Assembly: GCA_903863195.1 (NCBI GenBank)
Contig: CAIPAY010000038.1
Coordinates: 1 to 38,191, forward strand
DNA: 38,191 bases
DNA from: an uncultured Holophagaceae bacterium
GTDB lineage: Bacteria > Acidobacteriota > Holophagae > Holophagales > Holophagaceae
Direction: 5' to 3'
Made by a program: the position numbers and the translations under genes. Shown in pieces: positions 30,019 through 38,167 of the stretch. Under the pieces are notes generated by a model, which searched no databases, was not told where the DNA came from, and saw only the letters and a program-made list of their open reading frames with translations. Positions within the stretch are counted from its first letter, which is position 1. Each line of letters begins with the position of its first letter.

Positions 30019-30024
30019 TACACT
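30019..30024 (+). promoter_or_regulatory. Candidate leaderless -10 box for the S41-like gene
   Basis: TACACT is followed by exactly six bases (ATCCCC) and the ATG at 30031, with no Shine-Dalgarno. It lies 14 bases after the end of heptad array D. Confidence 0.5.
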
Positions 30025-30030
30025 ATCCCC

Positions 30031-31248
30031 ATGCACGCACGCACCTGGCTCTCGGTCCTGTCGCTTCCTCTGGTGGCGGCCTTTACCCTGCCGGTGGTGC
30101 AGCAGGGCAATCCACCCAAGCCTGCGGCGACCGCGGCGAAGGCCTTGCCTCAGGATCCTCTGGCTGGCCTGTCGGACATCCAGGACGTGCTCTCGCTGGT
30201 CCAGCAGAACTACGTGGATCCGCCGAACATGGAGAAGGTCCTCGCGGGCGGCATCCAGGCCGTGCTCGAGCGCTCCCATCCGCTGAACGCCTACCTCTCG
30301 GCCGAGGACCTGCGGCTGCCGGATCCGGGGCCCGCCTCGGTGGGGCTGGCGGTCCTGAAGCGCGGCATCTACGCCAGTGTCCTGGCCGTCACGCCCGGGG
30401 GGCCCGCCGCCAAGGCCGGCATCCAGCCCGGGGACGTGATCCGCAAGATGGACGGGGACTCCGTGGGCCAGCTCAGCGCCTGGGCCCTGGAGCGGCGGCT
30501 GCGCGGGCCGGTGGGTTCCTCGCTTGATCTCTATCGCTACAACGCCACCGGGGACCTGACCAAGACCACGGTGGTGAGGGCGCTGCCCGCCCACGCGGAC
30601 CTGACCCTGAAGCCGGGCACCGAGGCCCTGTTGGTGGCGCTGCCGGACCTGCTACCGGGCCGGGCCGAGGAGCTGAAGAAGGCCCTGGCCACGGCTGATC
30701 GCGGGCAGACCCTGGTGCTGGACCTCCGCCTCTGCGAGCGCGGCGCCATGGACGAGGCCGCCCTCGTGGCGGGCCTGCTCGGCGCCAAGGGTCCCTTCGC
30801 CACGGTGCAGGAAGCCGGCAAGCCGGACCTCGCCATGCCTGTCGCCGGCAGCGGCGCGCCCTTCGCCCGCCTGGCCCTCCTGGTCGGCCGCTCCACCCTC
30901 GGCGCCCCGGAAGTCCTGGCCGCCTGCCTCAAGAAGGGGGGTGCCCGCACCTTCGGGGAGCGCACCCCGGGCCTCGGTGTCGAGCGGTCGCGCTTCCTGC
31001 TCAAGCAGGGCGGGGCCGTGGAGCTGGTGTCCCGGCGCTGGCTCGGCCTCGGCGGCGAGAAGCTGGACCGCCAGGGGGTGACCCCCGAGCAGGTGCTCCG
31101 CCTCGCGGAGACCGACGACGCCCTCGCCAAGGTGCTCACGGCCCTGGCCGCGCCGATTCCGCCGCCCAAGGTGGCGGCCCAGGCAGAGACTCCCGTTGGC
31201 TCCTCGGTGGTGGCGCCTCACCTCGCGCCGAAGAAGCCGAACCCCTGA
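30031..31248 (+). CDS. S41 (CtpA-like) PDZ protein, predicted catalytically inactive
   Basis: This 405-residue exported protein has the layout of carboxy-terminal processing proteases. It has a signal peptide (about 1-23), a helical N-terminal part (QNYVDPPNMEKVLAGGIQAV, about 59-78), a PDZ domain (about 100-185, with VTPGGPAAKAGIQPGDVI), and an S41 core. Active members have Ser in the SASASE motif and Lys in TFGKG. Here the aligned segments read LGAPEVLAACL and GERTPGLG, so Gly291 stands for the catalytic Ser and Leu315 for the Lys. The fold appears intact and the reading frame is clean, so it is probably a pseudoprotease and not a decayed gene. Its TGA overlaps the ATG of the next gene (yibQ-like), and ctpA-yibQ pairs are common near envC in other Gram-negatives. 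A role in controlling cell-wall hydrolysis is inferred. Confidence 0.85.
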   Translation: MHARTWLSVLSLPLVAAFTLPVVQQGNPPKPAATAAKALPQDPLAGLSDIQDVLSLVQQNYVDPPNMEKVLAGGIQAVLERSHPLNAYLSAEDLRLPDPGPASVGLAVLKRGIYASVLAVTPGGPAAKAGIQPGDVIRKMDGDSVGQLSAWALERRLRGPVGSSLDLYRYNATGDLTKTTVVRALPAHADLTLKPGTEALLVALPDLLPGRAEELKKALATADRGQTLVLDLRLCERGAMDEAALVAGLLGAKGPFATVQEAGKPDLAMPVAGSGAPFARLALLVGRSTLGAPEVLAACLKKGGARTFGERTPGLGVERSRFLLKQGGAVELVSRRWLGLGGEKLDRQGVTPEQVLRLAETDDALAKVLTALAAPIPPPKVAAQAETPVGSSVVAPHLAPKKPNP

Positions 31249-32177
31249 TGGCCAAGGGCCGGGGGCAGCGTACCTCCACCCTGGCGCTGCTCGGCTGGGC
31301 CGTGCTGGTGCTGGGCCTGGGACTGGTGACCGGGCTGGTGCTGGGGCAGCAGGGCTGCGGCCGGCGCCACTCGCCCGCGCCGCGCGAGGAGCCGAAGCCT
31401 GAGCCGAAGAAGGGCGACCGGAAAGCTCCCGAGCCGAAGGCCAAGCCCTCTGAACCTGTGCGACCCACGGAAACCGTGAAGCCCCCAGTCCCGGAACCCG
31501 GTCAGGGCCTGCCCCGCCTGGCCCTGGTCATCGACGACCTGGGCTACATCCAGCCGGAGCTGGTGACCCGCCTGTGCAGCCTGCCGGTGCCCCTGAGCGT
31601 GGCGGTGCTGCCCTACCTGGAATACACGCGAGAGAGCGCCGAGGTCGCCCACCGCCTGGGCAAGGAGGTGATGCTGCACCTGCCCATGGAGCCCCTCGGC
31701 TACCCCGGCCCCGGCCATGACCCGGGACCCAACGCGATCCTCTACAGCCTGGCCGAGCCCGAAGTCCGCCGACGCGTGCGTCTGGCCCTGGACGACATCC
31801 CGCACCGCACCGGTGTGAACAACCACATGGGCAGCCGCATCACGCCGGATCGCGAGCGCATGAAGTGGGTGCTGCAGGAGCTCAAGGCCCGGAAGCTCTT
31901 CTTCGTGGACAGCCGCACCGAGAAGGACAGCGCCGCCTTCGACGTGGCCCAGGAGCTGGGCATCCCGGCGGTGCAGCGGCGGGTCTTCCTGGATGACGAC
32001 AAGGCCTTCCCGGAGATGGAGAAGCAGTGGGAGCGCGCCGTGAGGCTGGCCGAGAAGGAGGGCTTCGTGCTCGTCATCGGGCACATCTATCCGGAGACCG
32101 TCGCGGCCCTGGAGAAGTTGGTGCCGCGGGCCAAGGGTCAGGTGCGCTTCGTGACGGCGGGGCAGCTGGCCCGGTGA
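31248..32177 (+). CDS. Divergent polysaccharide deacetylase family protein (YibQ-like)
   Basis: This 309-residue protein has an N-terminal membrane anchor (about residues 11-33), a Pro/Lys/Glu-rich periplasmic linker (to about 85), and a divergent polysaccharide deacetylase domain (DUF610). The motifs are [10 protein letters not shown] (about 88), [13 protein letters not shown] (about 142) and [11 protein letters not shown] (about 188), the expected metal and active-site positions. It probably acts on peptidoglycan or another envelope glycan in the periplasm. It overlaps the preceding PDZ pseudoprotease gene by one base, so the two are coupled. The reaction of YibQ proteins is not well established, so a deacetylase activity is only a family-level statement. 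Confidence 0.9.
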   Translation: MAKGRGQRTSTLALLGWAVLVLGLGLVTGLVLGQQGCGRRHSPAPREEPKPEPKKGDRKAPEPKAKPSEPVRPTETVKPPVPEPGQGLPRLALVIDDLGYIQPELVTRLCSLPVPLSVAVLPYLEYTRESAEVAHRLGKEVMLHLPMEPLGYPGPGHDPGPNAILYSLAEPEVRRRVRLALDDIPHRTGVNNHMGSRITPDRERMKWVLQELKARKLFFVDSRTEKDSAAFDVAQELGIPAVQRRVFLDDDKAFPEMEKQWERAVRLAEKEGFVLVIGHIYPETVAALEKLVPRAKGQVRFVTAGQLAR

Positions 32178-32211
32178 TAGGCTGGCCAGCAGTGATGAGG
32201 AGCAGCGGTCC

Positions 32212-32598
32212 ATGGGCTTTCTTCCGGTTCTCGCGGTAGGTGTCGGGGCGGCCCTGGGCGCCTGGCTGCGCTGGGGCCTGGGCCTCCTTATGAATCCGCT
32301 GCTGGCCGAGGTGCCCATGGGCACCCTGGCTGCGAACCTGCTGGGCGGCTACCTAGTGGGCCTGGCCGTGGCCATGTTCACCCAGCACCCCGGGCTGGCC
32401 CCCGAGGCCCGGCTGTTCATCATCACAGGCTTCCTGGGTGGGCTGACCACCTTCTCCACCTTCTCCGCCGAGGCCGTGCACCTGATCACCCGCGGCGAAT
32501 ACGGCTGGGCGGCGGCCCACATGGGATTGCATCTGGCAGGCTCGCTGGCAATGACCATGCTTGGGTTGTGGACGTTCAAGAGCTTCATCAAGGCCTGA
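32212..32598 (+). CDS. crcB: Fluoride channel CrcB/FluC
   Basis: This 128-residue membrane protein with four hydrophobic segments matches the dual-topology fluoride channels that let F- leave the cell. Conserved features are [10 protein letters not shown] in segment 1, [15 protein letters not shown] in segment 2, and [16 protein letters not shown] in segment 3, which holds the Na+ and fluoride-path residues. The length is typical. It follows yibQ by 34 bases and precedes a DUF190 gene by 19. The short upstream gap has no room for a fluoride riboswitch, so the gene probably depends on the upstream promoter. Confidence 0.95.
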   Translation: MGFLPVLAVGVGAALGAWLRWGLGLLMNPLLAEVPMGTLAANLLGGYLVGLAVAMFTQHPGLAPEARLFIITGFLGGLTTFSTFSAEAVHLITRGEYGWAAAHMGLHLAGSLAMTMLGLWTFKSFIKA

Positions 32599-32617
32599 GC
32601 GTCCGGGGGGTGGCGTC

Positions 32618-32950
32618 ATGAATGGCACCTACCTGATCTTCTTCATGCAAGAGGACCGGACCCACCACGGGATCCTGGTCTACGAGTGGCTCCTGAAGCA
32701 GGCGCGCCACCTGGGCCTGGGCGGCGGCTCGGCCTTCAAGGCCATCGCGGGCTTCGGCCGCCACGGCCTGATCCACGCGGACCACTTCATCGAGCTGGCC
32801 GGGGATCTGCCCATCGAGGTCGCCTTCATGGTCACCGAGGAACAAGCCGACCGCCTCATGGCCGCCGTGGCGGCCGAGGGCCTGGAGATGGTCTACGTGA
32901 GGCTGCCCGGGGAGTGCGGGGTGATCGGCCCGCCTAAGCCCGGAGGCTAG
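32618..32950 (+). CDS. DUF190 protein (PII-like fold), CrcB partner
   Basis: This 110-residue cytoplasmic protein belongs to the DUF190 family, which is often next to or fused with CrcB. It has the YEWLLKQARHLGLGGGSAFK and GFGRHGLIHADHFIELAGDL blocks typical of that family, and VAFMVTEEQADRLM. The fold is related to PII signalling proteins, which suggests ligand-dependent control of the channel; this is not shown by the sequence. I start at the ATG at 32618, behind a CCGGGGGG run and 19 bases after crcB. The frame runs further upstream but only overlaps crcB. Confidence 0.9.
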   Translation: MNGTYLIFFMQEDRTHHGILVYEWLLKQARHLGLGGGSAFKAIAGFGRHGLIHADHFIELAGDLPIEVAFMVTEEQADRLMAAVAAEGLEMVYVRLPGECGVIGPPKPGG

Positions 32951-33007
32951 GGGTGGTTCGCCGTTTAGGGCTGTCCTGAAAATTCATCCCACTCGAACAG
33001 AACGGAT

Positions 33008-33252
33008 CACTACCAAGGCACCAAGGGCACCAAGAAGAGCATGGCCCCGCAGGTGGGGCCACCATGTGCGCAACAACTGGGGACTGCCGCTCCTTCAGCG
33101 CGGGTTCGATCCCCGGGGGCGTCGGGGCTGCGTTTCTTGGGGCGTGACCCCGGCGCCCCCGGGATCACTTCCGGCTATGCCGGAAGCCGCCTCTGGCGGA
33201 CCCGTGCGGGGTGGGACGGCGCCACTTGGTGTCCTTGGTGCCTTGGTGGTGG
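33008..33252. repeat. Microrepeat inverted element E (unit ACCAAGGC) with a hairpin-rich core
   Basis: This element occupies the 378-base gap between the convergent DUF190 and cation-transporter genes (32951-33328), which contains no convincing gene. The left arm at 33009-33034 has three ACCAAGG units at 8-9-base spacing. The right arm at 33225-33252 has the inverted unit three times. The core of about 190 bases folds on itself. TGGCCCC at 33042-33048 pairs with 33055-33061. A long stem of about 18 pairs joins 33109-33127 to 33148-33165 with one bulge. CTTCCGGC at 33168-33175 pairs with 33179-33186 around TAT. This is the most structured element of the set and could be expressed as a structured RNA or act as a two-way terminator. 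Confidence 0.8.
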
Positions 33253-33328
33253 CTTTTTCATCTCAACCCACGCGCTGGCGCCCACATGGGATCTTCGTGG
33301 TGGGTCAGTTTTCATTCCAACCCCGGCG

Positions 33329-33952
33329 TCAGTGTCCGCAGCCGCAGCCGCCGGTGAAGGCCGCGCTGCGGGCGGCGCGGACCATGCCCTGGCCTTCCCG
33401 GCCGATGAGCGCCGCCAGGGCCAGGGCCGAGACTGCATCCACCCACCAGAGGGCGGGGGAGAGCAGAAACAGCAGGCTGCCGGCCAGCAGGACACCTGAG
33501 AGCAGGATGCAGGCCAGGCTGCAGGCGGCGTCCGCGGCCAGGGTCGCGCTGTCCAGGGCCTGGGCCGCGCGCAGCTTCGCCCGCCAGAGGAAGGCCATGA
33601 AGGAGAGCGACAGCAGGGCGATGATCAGGCCCGGCACCGTGGTGGGCGGGTGGGTCCGGGCGGTCAGCTGCAGCACCGCGCCCCCGGCGATGCCCGCGGC
33701 CAGGGCCAGGAACAGCCAGCCGATGCGGCTCGTGGCCTTGCGCTCCCGGCTCAGGTCAGCGTGGTCCAGCAGCTTCCACAGCACCAGGAGGGCCGAGGCC
33801 ACCTCGATGAAGCTGTCGGCGCCGAACCCGAAGAGGGCCACGGAGTCGTCGGCCCAGCCGAAGGCCATGGCGACGAGGCCCTCCAGCACGTTGTAGGCGA
33901 TGGTCAGGCCGCAGAGCCAGAGAGCGCGTCGCCGCCAGTCAGCAGGGCTCAT
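33329..33952 (-). CDS. Cation transporter, short cation-diffusion-facilitator type
   Basis: This 207-residue membrane protein has about six hydrophobic segments and lacks the cytoplasmic domain of classical CDF proteins, which are about 300 residues. TIAYNVLEGLVAMAFGWADD and VALFGFGADSFIEVASA match the first two segments of CDF-like cation transporters. Asp-containing segments (LAADAACSLACILLSG, WWVDAVSALALAAL) occupy the later metal-site positions. The C-terminus ends in GGCGCGH, a likely metal-binding tail. The metal is unknown, with zinc, iron or similar divalent cations likely. It overlaps the upstream ATPase gene by four bases (ATGA), so the two are translated together. Confidence 0.85.
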   Translation of the reverse strand: MSPADWRRRALWLCGLTIAYNVLEGLVAMAFGWADDSVALFGFGADSFIEVASALLVLWKLLDHADLSRERKATSRIGWLFLALAAGIAGGAVLQLTARTHPPTTVPGLIIALLSLSFMAFLWRAKLRAAQALDSATLAADAACSLACILLSGVLLAGSLLFLLSPALWWVDAVSALALAALIGREGQGMVRAARSAAFTGGCGCGH

Positions 33953-34398
33953 GCGTGGGCTTCGCGCACCTTGCGGGCCTTCACCAGCACCAGGGTGGAA
34001 CCCGCGGGAGAGCGCTCCATGAAGACCTCGTCCATGACCTGGCGCATGAAGAACACGCCCCGGCCGCCGGGCTTCAGCAGGTTCTCGGGCAGGTTGGGAT
34101 TGGGGAGCAGGTCCAGGTCCACACCGGGGCCCTTGTCCTCGATGCGGATCTCGAAGCGGTCCGCCCGGGGCGTGAAGGTCACCTTGAGGGGCTTGTCCTT
34201 GTCCAACTTGTTGCCATGGCGCATGGCGTTGGCGATGCCTTCCTGGATGGCCAGCCAGAGGCGCTCACCGTCCTCCTGGGTGAAGCTCAGGTGCTTGAGG
34301 AACTCCGCGCCCACCACCTGGATCAGGTCGATGAACCGCAGATCCGTATTGCAGGTGAGGACGACAGGCAGCAGCGCGGGATGGGCCATGGACGACAT
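33949..34398 (-). CDS. Anti-sigma-factor-type ATP-binding protein (RsbW/SpoIIAB-like)
   Basis: This protein of about 149 residues has a GHKL ATPase fold without a histidine kinase dimerisation domain, as in RsbW-type serine kinases. The N box is LAIQEGIANAMRHGNKLD, G1 is IEDKGPGVDLDLLP, and the G2 region is KPGGRGVFFMRQVMDEV. Such proteins bind sigma factors or phosphorylate anti-anti-sigma partners. No STAS partner or sigma factor lies in the window. The frame extends upstream to 34512, but I start at the ATG at 34398 after GAAAGGG, with a second ATG at 34389 also possible. It is coupled by a four-base overlap to a cation transporter gene and is divergent from the NO reductase gene. Confidence 0.85.
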   Translation of the reverse strand: MSSMAHPALLPVVLTCNTDLRFIDLIQVVGAEFLKHLSFTQEDGERLWLAIQEGIANAMRHGNKLDKDKPLKVTFTPRADRFEIRIEDKGPGVDLDLLPNPNLPENLLKPGGRGVFFMRQVMDEVFMERSPAGSTLVLVKARKVREAHA

Positions 34399-34529
34399 TA
34401 CCCTTTCACAGACCAGAAGAACCAAGCTCAAGGTACTTGGAATCCGGCCACGGGAGCCAGTGGTTTTGCCGAAGAGGCCCCCGGGGAGGGCCGGGCGGGT
34501 GCCCTGGATCACAATTAAGAATAGTTGGT

Positions 34530-34549
34530 CCTAAATATGGAAAATTAGG
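34530..34549. promoter_or_regulatory. Candidate operator dyad upstream of the NO reductase gene
   Basis: CCTAAAT at 34530-34536 and AATTAGG at 34543-34549 form an inverted repeat with six of seven pairs. It sits in an AT-rich patch about 45 bases before the NO reductase start, in the divergent gap to the anti-sigma-type gene. It does not match a NorR or FNR/DNR consensus that I recognise, so the regulator is unknown. Confidence 0.4.
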
Positions 34550-34593
34550 GGATACTCCTCTCTGGCGTCGGTTGCGCCGGTTCGGAGGAAGTC

Positions 34594-36825
34594 ATGAAAG
34601 CAAGGTGGTGGCTGGTTCTGCTGGTGCTGCTGGCAGGTTTCGGGGTGCTGGGACTGGGGGGGCGGCAGATCGCCCAGAATGCTCCGCCCATCCCGCAGCG
34701 GGTGGTGGCCGAGGACGGCACCCTGCTGGTGGGGCCCGGCCAGATCCTCGCGGGCCAGGTCAGCTACCTGGGCCACGGTGGCCAGCACATCGGCTCCATC
34801 CTGGGCCACGGCTCCTACCTGGCGCCGGACTGGACCGCGAAGGCCCTGCACCAGTGGGCGGCGGGCACCCTGGCTCGCGTGGAGGTCCGGGGCGTCTCTC
34901 CGGCGGAAGCCAAGGCCCAGACCACATTTTTATTTCGGAATAATAAGTATGAAATAGCCACGGACACCCTGAAGCTGGATGCCGCCCAGGCCCAGGCCTA
35001 CCTCCAGACCCGCGCCGAGCTGGCGCGCATCGCCGTGGAAGGGGACAAGGAAGCCGCCATTCCCGCCCACTGGATTCCGACCCAGGCCGAGGGCGAGCGG
35101 GTAGCTGACTTCTGGCTGTGGACTGCCTGGACTGCCGCCGCGCGCCGGCCGGGTTCCGAGGCCAGCTACACGCAGAACTGGCCCCATGAGCCCCTGGTGG
35201 GCAACAGCATCACGCCCATCAGCCACCTCTGGAGCATCCTCTCGATCATCCTGCTGATCCTGGGCGTGGGCCTCATGGTCTGGCACCACGCCAGCCAGCC
35301 CGCCGAGGAGTTCCCCGCCCCCCAGGCCATCCCTGCGGCGCCCGCCACTCCCAGCCAGCGCTGGTCGGCGATCTACTTTGCGGTGGCCATGGCCCTCTTC
35401 CTGGTGCAGATCGGCATGGGTGTCCTGACGGCCCATGACGCCGTGGAAGGCAACGCGCTCTACGGTGTGGACCTGTCCCGCATCCTGCCCTACGCGGCCT
35501 CGCGCACCTGGCACCTGCAGCTGGCTGTCTTCTGGATCGCCACCTGCTGGCTGGCCACGGGCCTCTACCTGGGCCCCAAGCTCAGCGCCAAGGAGCCCAA
35601 GGGCCAGTGGATCGGCGTGGCCGGCCTGCTGGTGGCCCTGGTGGTGGTCGTGGTCGGGGCCCTCACGGGCGCCCACCAGGCCATCCTGGGCAAGCTGTCG
35701 GGCTCCTTCATGCTGGGCCATCAGGGCTATGAGTATGTGGAGCTGGGCCGCCTCTGGCAGATCCTCCTCACCGTGGGCATGGTCGGCTGGCTGGTCATGG
35801 TGGTGCGGGCCCTGCTGCCCGCCCTGCGCGGCGAGCAGGGGCGCCTGGGCCTGCTCAAGCTCTTTGTGCTGTCCGCCGTCGCCATCCCGCTGTTCTACTC
35901 CGCGGGCTTCATGTACACCCGTGAGACCCACATCGCCATGGCCGAGTACTGGCGCTGGTGGGTGGTCCACCTCTGGGTGGAGGGCTTCTTCGAGGTCTTC
36001 GCCACCGTGGCCATCGCGCTGCTCACCACCCGCATGGGCCTGCTGCGCGAGAGCACCGCGCTGCGCGCCGTGGGCCTCTCCGTGGGCCTCTTCCTCGGCA
36101 GCGGCATCATCGGAACCTTCCACCACCTCTACTACACGGGCTCCCCGGCCTCCATCGCGGCCCTGGGCTCCGTGTTCAGCGCCCTGGAGATCGTGCCCCT
36201 CACCATCGTGGGCTTCGAGATCGCGCAGAGCCTCAAGGCCGGCCGCGCCCTGGGCAGCGGCTACGAGTGGCCCTTCAAGTTCTTTGCCGCCGTCTGCTTC
36301 TGGAACCTGCTGGGCGCCGGCGTCTTCGGCATGCTCATCAACCCGCCCTCGATCCTCTACTTCAGCCAGGGGCTCAACACCACCCCCATCCACAGCCACG
36401 CCGCGCTCTTTGGGGTCTACGGCTTCCTGGCCATCTCCCTCATGCTGTTCGCCCTGCGCGGCATGACCCCGGACAAGGCCTGGGACGAGAAGTGGCTGCG
36501 TTACGGCTTCTGGGGCCTGAACCTGGGCCTGGTCCTCATGCTGGTCTTCTCGCTGATCCCCAGTGGCCTCTACCAGTTCGTGCAGAGCCTCGAGCACGGC
36601 ACCTGGTATGCCCGCAGCGCGGCGGTGGTGCAGAGCCCCCTGATGCGCACCTTCACCTGGCTGCGCATGCCCGGCGACGTGCTCTTCGGCCTCGGCGCCC
36701 TCTCGGTGATCCTCTTCACCTTCAAGGCCGTCATCGGTGCCTGGGGCTGGCGGACTGGGGAAGAGAACGCACCCGCCAAGCCTGAAGTCGAAGGCGCACC
36801 CGCCTTCGCCGCCGGGAGAGATTGA
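34594..36825 (+). CDS. norB: Quinol-dependent nitric oxide reductase (qNOR)
   Basis: This 743-residue inner-membrane enzyme reduces two NO to N2O with electrons from quinol. The length and the fused N-terminal region show the single-subunit quinol type: a first membrane helix, a hydrophilic domain to about residue 205 with no CxxCH heme c site, then twelve or so helices. Heme b and metal ligands are visible: His307 (RTWHLQLAVFW), His459 with Glu463 and Glu467 (VVHLWVEGFFEVF), His510 and His511 (GTFHHLYY), and His600 and His602 (PIHSHAALFG). The Glu residues mark NO reductase rather than oxidase. A GGAGG Shine-Dalgarno precedes the ATG at 34594. It stands alone, with no nitrite or nitrous oxide reductase nearby, so NO detoxification or partial denitrification is likely. 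Confidence 0.96.
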   Translation: MKARWWLVLLVLLAGFGVLGLGGRQIAQNAPPIPQRVVAEDGTLLVGPGQILAGQVSYLGHGGQHIGSILGHGSYLAPDWTAKALHQWAAGTLARVEVRGVSPAEAKAQTTFLFRNNKYEIATDTLKLDAAQAQAYLQTRAELARIAVEGDKEAAIPAHWIPTQAEGERVADFWLWTAWTAAARRPGSEASYTQNWPHEPLVGNSITPISHLWSILSIILLILGVGLMVWHHASQPAEEFPAPQAIPAAPATPSQRWSAIYFAVAMALFLVQIGMGVLTAHDAVEGNALYGVDLSRILPYAASRTWHLQLAVFWIATCWLATGLYLGPKLSAKEPKGQWIGVAGLLVALVVVVVGALTGAHQAILGKLSGSFMLGHQGYEYVELGRLWQILLTVGMVGWLVMVVRALLPALRGEQGRLGLLKLFVLSAVAIPLFYSAGFMYTRETHIAMAEYWRWWVVHLWVEGFFEVFATVAIALLTTRMGLLRESTALRAVGLSVGLFLGSGIIGTFHHLYYTGSPASIAALGSVFSALEIVPLTIVGFEIAQSLKAGRALGSGYEWPFKFFAAVCFWNLLGAGVFGMLINPPSILYFSQGLNTTPIHSHAALFGVYGFLAISLMLFALRGMTPDKAWDEKWLRYGFWGLNLGLVLMLVFSLIPSGLYQFVQSLEHGTWYARSAAVVQSPLMRTFTWLRMPGDVLFGLGALSVILFTFKAVIGAWGWRTGEENAPAKPEVEGAPAFAAGRD

Positions 36826-36858
36826 TCGGGGCGAGACTGTCAGAGTGAAGTTATTTTC

Positions 36859-36928
36859 ACCACGAAGACCACGAAGACCACGAAGCACGGAACCGGCTTG
36901 GATGAGCGGGCCTTCTTCGTGGTCTTCC
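36859..36928. repeat. Microrepeat inverted element F (unit ACCACGAAG, period 9)
   Basis: Three exact tandem copies of ACCACGAAG lie at 36859-36885. The inverted unit CTTCGTGGT at 36915-36923 is flanked by partial copies (CTTC on both sides). The core is about 25 bases. The element stands between the NO reductase stop and the acyltransferase start, both on the plus strand. The left side has three full units and the right about one and a half, so the hairpin is uneven. Confidence 0.8.
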
Positions 36929-36988
36929 TGTTGCCCCTGTCGTTTCCCCTCCAACTCCAGGCACTCTAAGCTCAAAGCTGGAGCGGGC

Positions 36989-38167
36989 ATGACCTTGGAT
37001 TCAGAGGACAGAAACCGTGAGGTCAAAGCCGAAGCCCTGCCGAGGGACCCTGGCATCGACCTGCTGCGGGGCCTCTCCATCCTGCTGGTGGTCATGCACC
37101 ACGTGGGTCTCCGCATCCCCCTCAAGGCGGGGGTTCTGGCCACCTTCCTGCCGCGCTGGTGCCTGGATGCCCTGATCTACAACGGCACCGAGGCCGTGTT
37201 CATCTTCTTCGTGATCTCGGGCTTCCTCATCGCCTCCCACAGCCTGGTGCGCTGGGGCAGCCTGGCGGCCCTGGATGTCCGGGCCTTCTACACCCGCCGC
37301 GCCGCCCGCATCCTGCCCTCCCTCTTGATCCTGGTGGCGGTGCTGAGCCTGCTGCACCTGGTCGGGGCGCGGGACTACACCATCACCAGGGCCTCCCAGT
37401 CGCTGCCCCGGGCCATCCTCGCGGCCCTGGGCCTGCACCTGAACTGGTACGAGGGCCTGACGGGCTACCTGCCGGGCAACTGGGATGTGCTGTGGTCCCT
37501 CTCCATCGAGGAGCTCTTCTACCTGGGCTTCCCTCTGCTGTGCCTGGGCCTGCGCCGCCGGCGCGTCCTGGTGCCGGTGCTGCTCCTGCTGGCCCTATCG
37601 CTGCCTGCCTCCCGGGCGGCCCTGGCGGGCAACCCGATCTGGCAGGAGAAGGCGACCCTGCCGGGCATGGCCGCCATCGCTACAGGAGTCCTGGGGGCCC
37701 TGCTGGCTGCCGCGGTGCGGCCAAGGTGGACCTGGCTGCCCGGTCTGCTGCGCGGCCTGGGCTGGGCGGGCCTTGTGGCCGTGCTCTGCTTCGAGAGCTG
37801 GCTCTGGCCCCGCCTGGGCAACGTCAGCCTGCTGCTCCTGACCGTTGGCACGCTGCTGCTCCTGCTGGGTTTTCACTGGCGCCCGCCGGTCCAGCGCCCG
37901 GGGGCGGCCTTCGGCTGGCTACGCTCCTTCGGGCGGCTCAGCTACGAGGTCTATCTCACCCACATGTTCATCGTCTGGCCCGTGGTCCGGGCCTGCAAAG
38001 CCTACGGTGGCGGGTCCCGCTGGGGCATCCTCTGGTACCTGCCGGCCCTGGCCGCCTCCTGGGGGCTCGGCTGGGTGGTGGCGAGGCACCTCTCAACCCC
38101 CTGTGAGCGGTGGCTCCGGGGGCGGCTGGGAAGCCGCAACCCGCCTGTTTCAGCCACTGTTTCTTAG
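36989..38167 (+). CDS. Acyltransferase-3 family membrane protein (OafA-like)
   Basis: This 392-residue integral membrane protein belongs to the acyltransferase-3 family, which transfers acetyl or other acyl groups to surface sugars such as O-antigen or exopolysaccharide. The N-terminal block GIDLLRGLSILLVVMHHVG contains the conserved Arg and His. FFVISGFLIASH and AFYTRRAARILPSLL follow, and WSLSIEELFYLGFPLL near residue 170 is the typical central motif. About ten hydrophobic segments are seen. YEVYLTHMFIVWPV marks the last conserved segment. I start at the ATG at 36989 behind GGAG; the frame is open further upstream but crosses repeat element F and the end of the NO reductase gene. The acceptor sugar is unknown, with no glycan cluster in view. 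Confidence 0.9.
   Translation: MTLDSEDRNREVKAEALPRDPGIDLLRGLSILLVVMHHVGLRIPLKAGVLATFLPRWCLDALIYNGTEAVFIFFVISGFLIASHSLVRWGSLAALDVRAFYTRRAARILPSLLILVAVLSLLHLVGARDYTITRASQSLPRAILAALGLHLNWYEGLTGYLPGNWDVLWSLSIEELFYLGFPLLCLGLRRRRVLVPVLLLLALSLPASRAALAGNPIWQEKATLPGMAAIATGVLGALLAAAVRPRWTWLPGLLRGLGWAGLVAVLCFESWLWPRLGNVSLLLLTVGTLLLLLGFHWRPPVQRPGAAFGWLRSFGRLSYEVYLTHMFIVWPVVRACKAYGGGSRWGILWYLPALAASWGLGWVVARHLSTPCERWLRGRLGSRNPPVSATVS

Noticed and set aside
29752..30594. A 280-codon minus-strand open frame across heptad array D and the S41-like gene
   Set aside because: It is antisense to the signal peptide and PDZ region of a real gene and its repetitive C-terminus just translates the heptads.
33099..33115. 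A tRNA-like T-arm (GGTTCGATCCCC) inside element E
   Set aside because: No matching acceptor stem, D-arm or anticodon arm can be placed around it, and the bases take part in a better long hairpin.
33066..33896. A 276-codon plus-strand open frame across element E and the cation transporter
   Set aside because: It runs antisense to a clear membrane transporter gene and through the inverted repeats; no family features.
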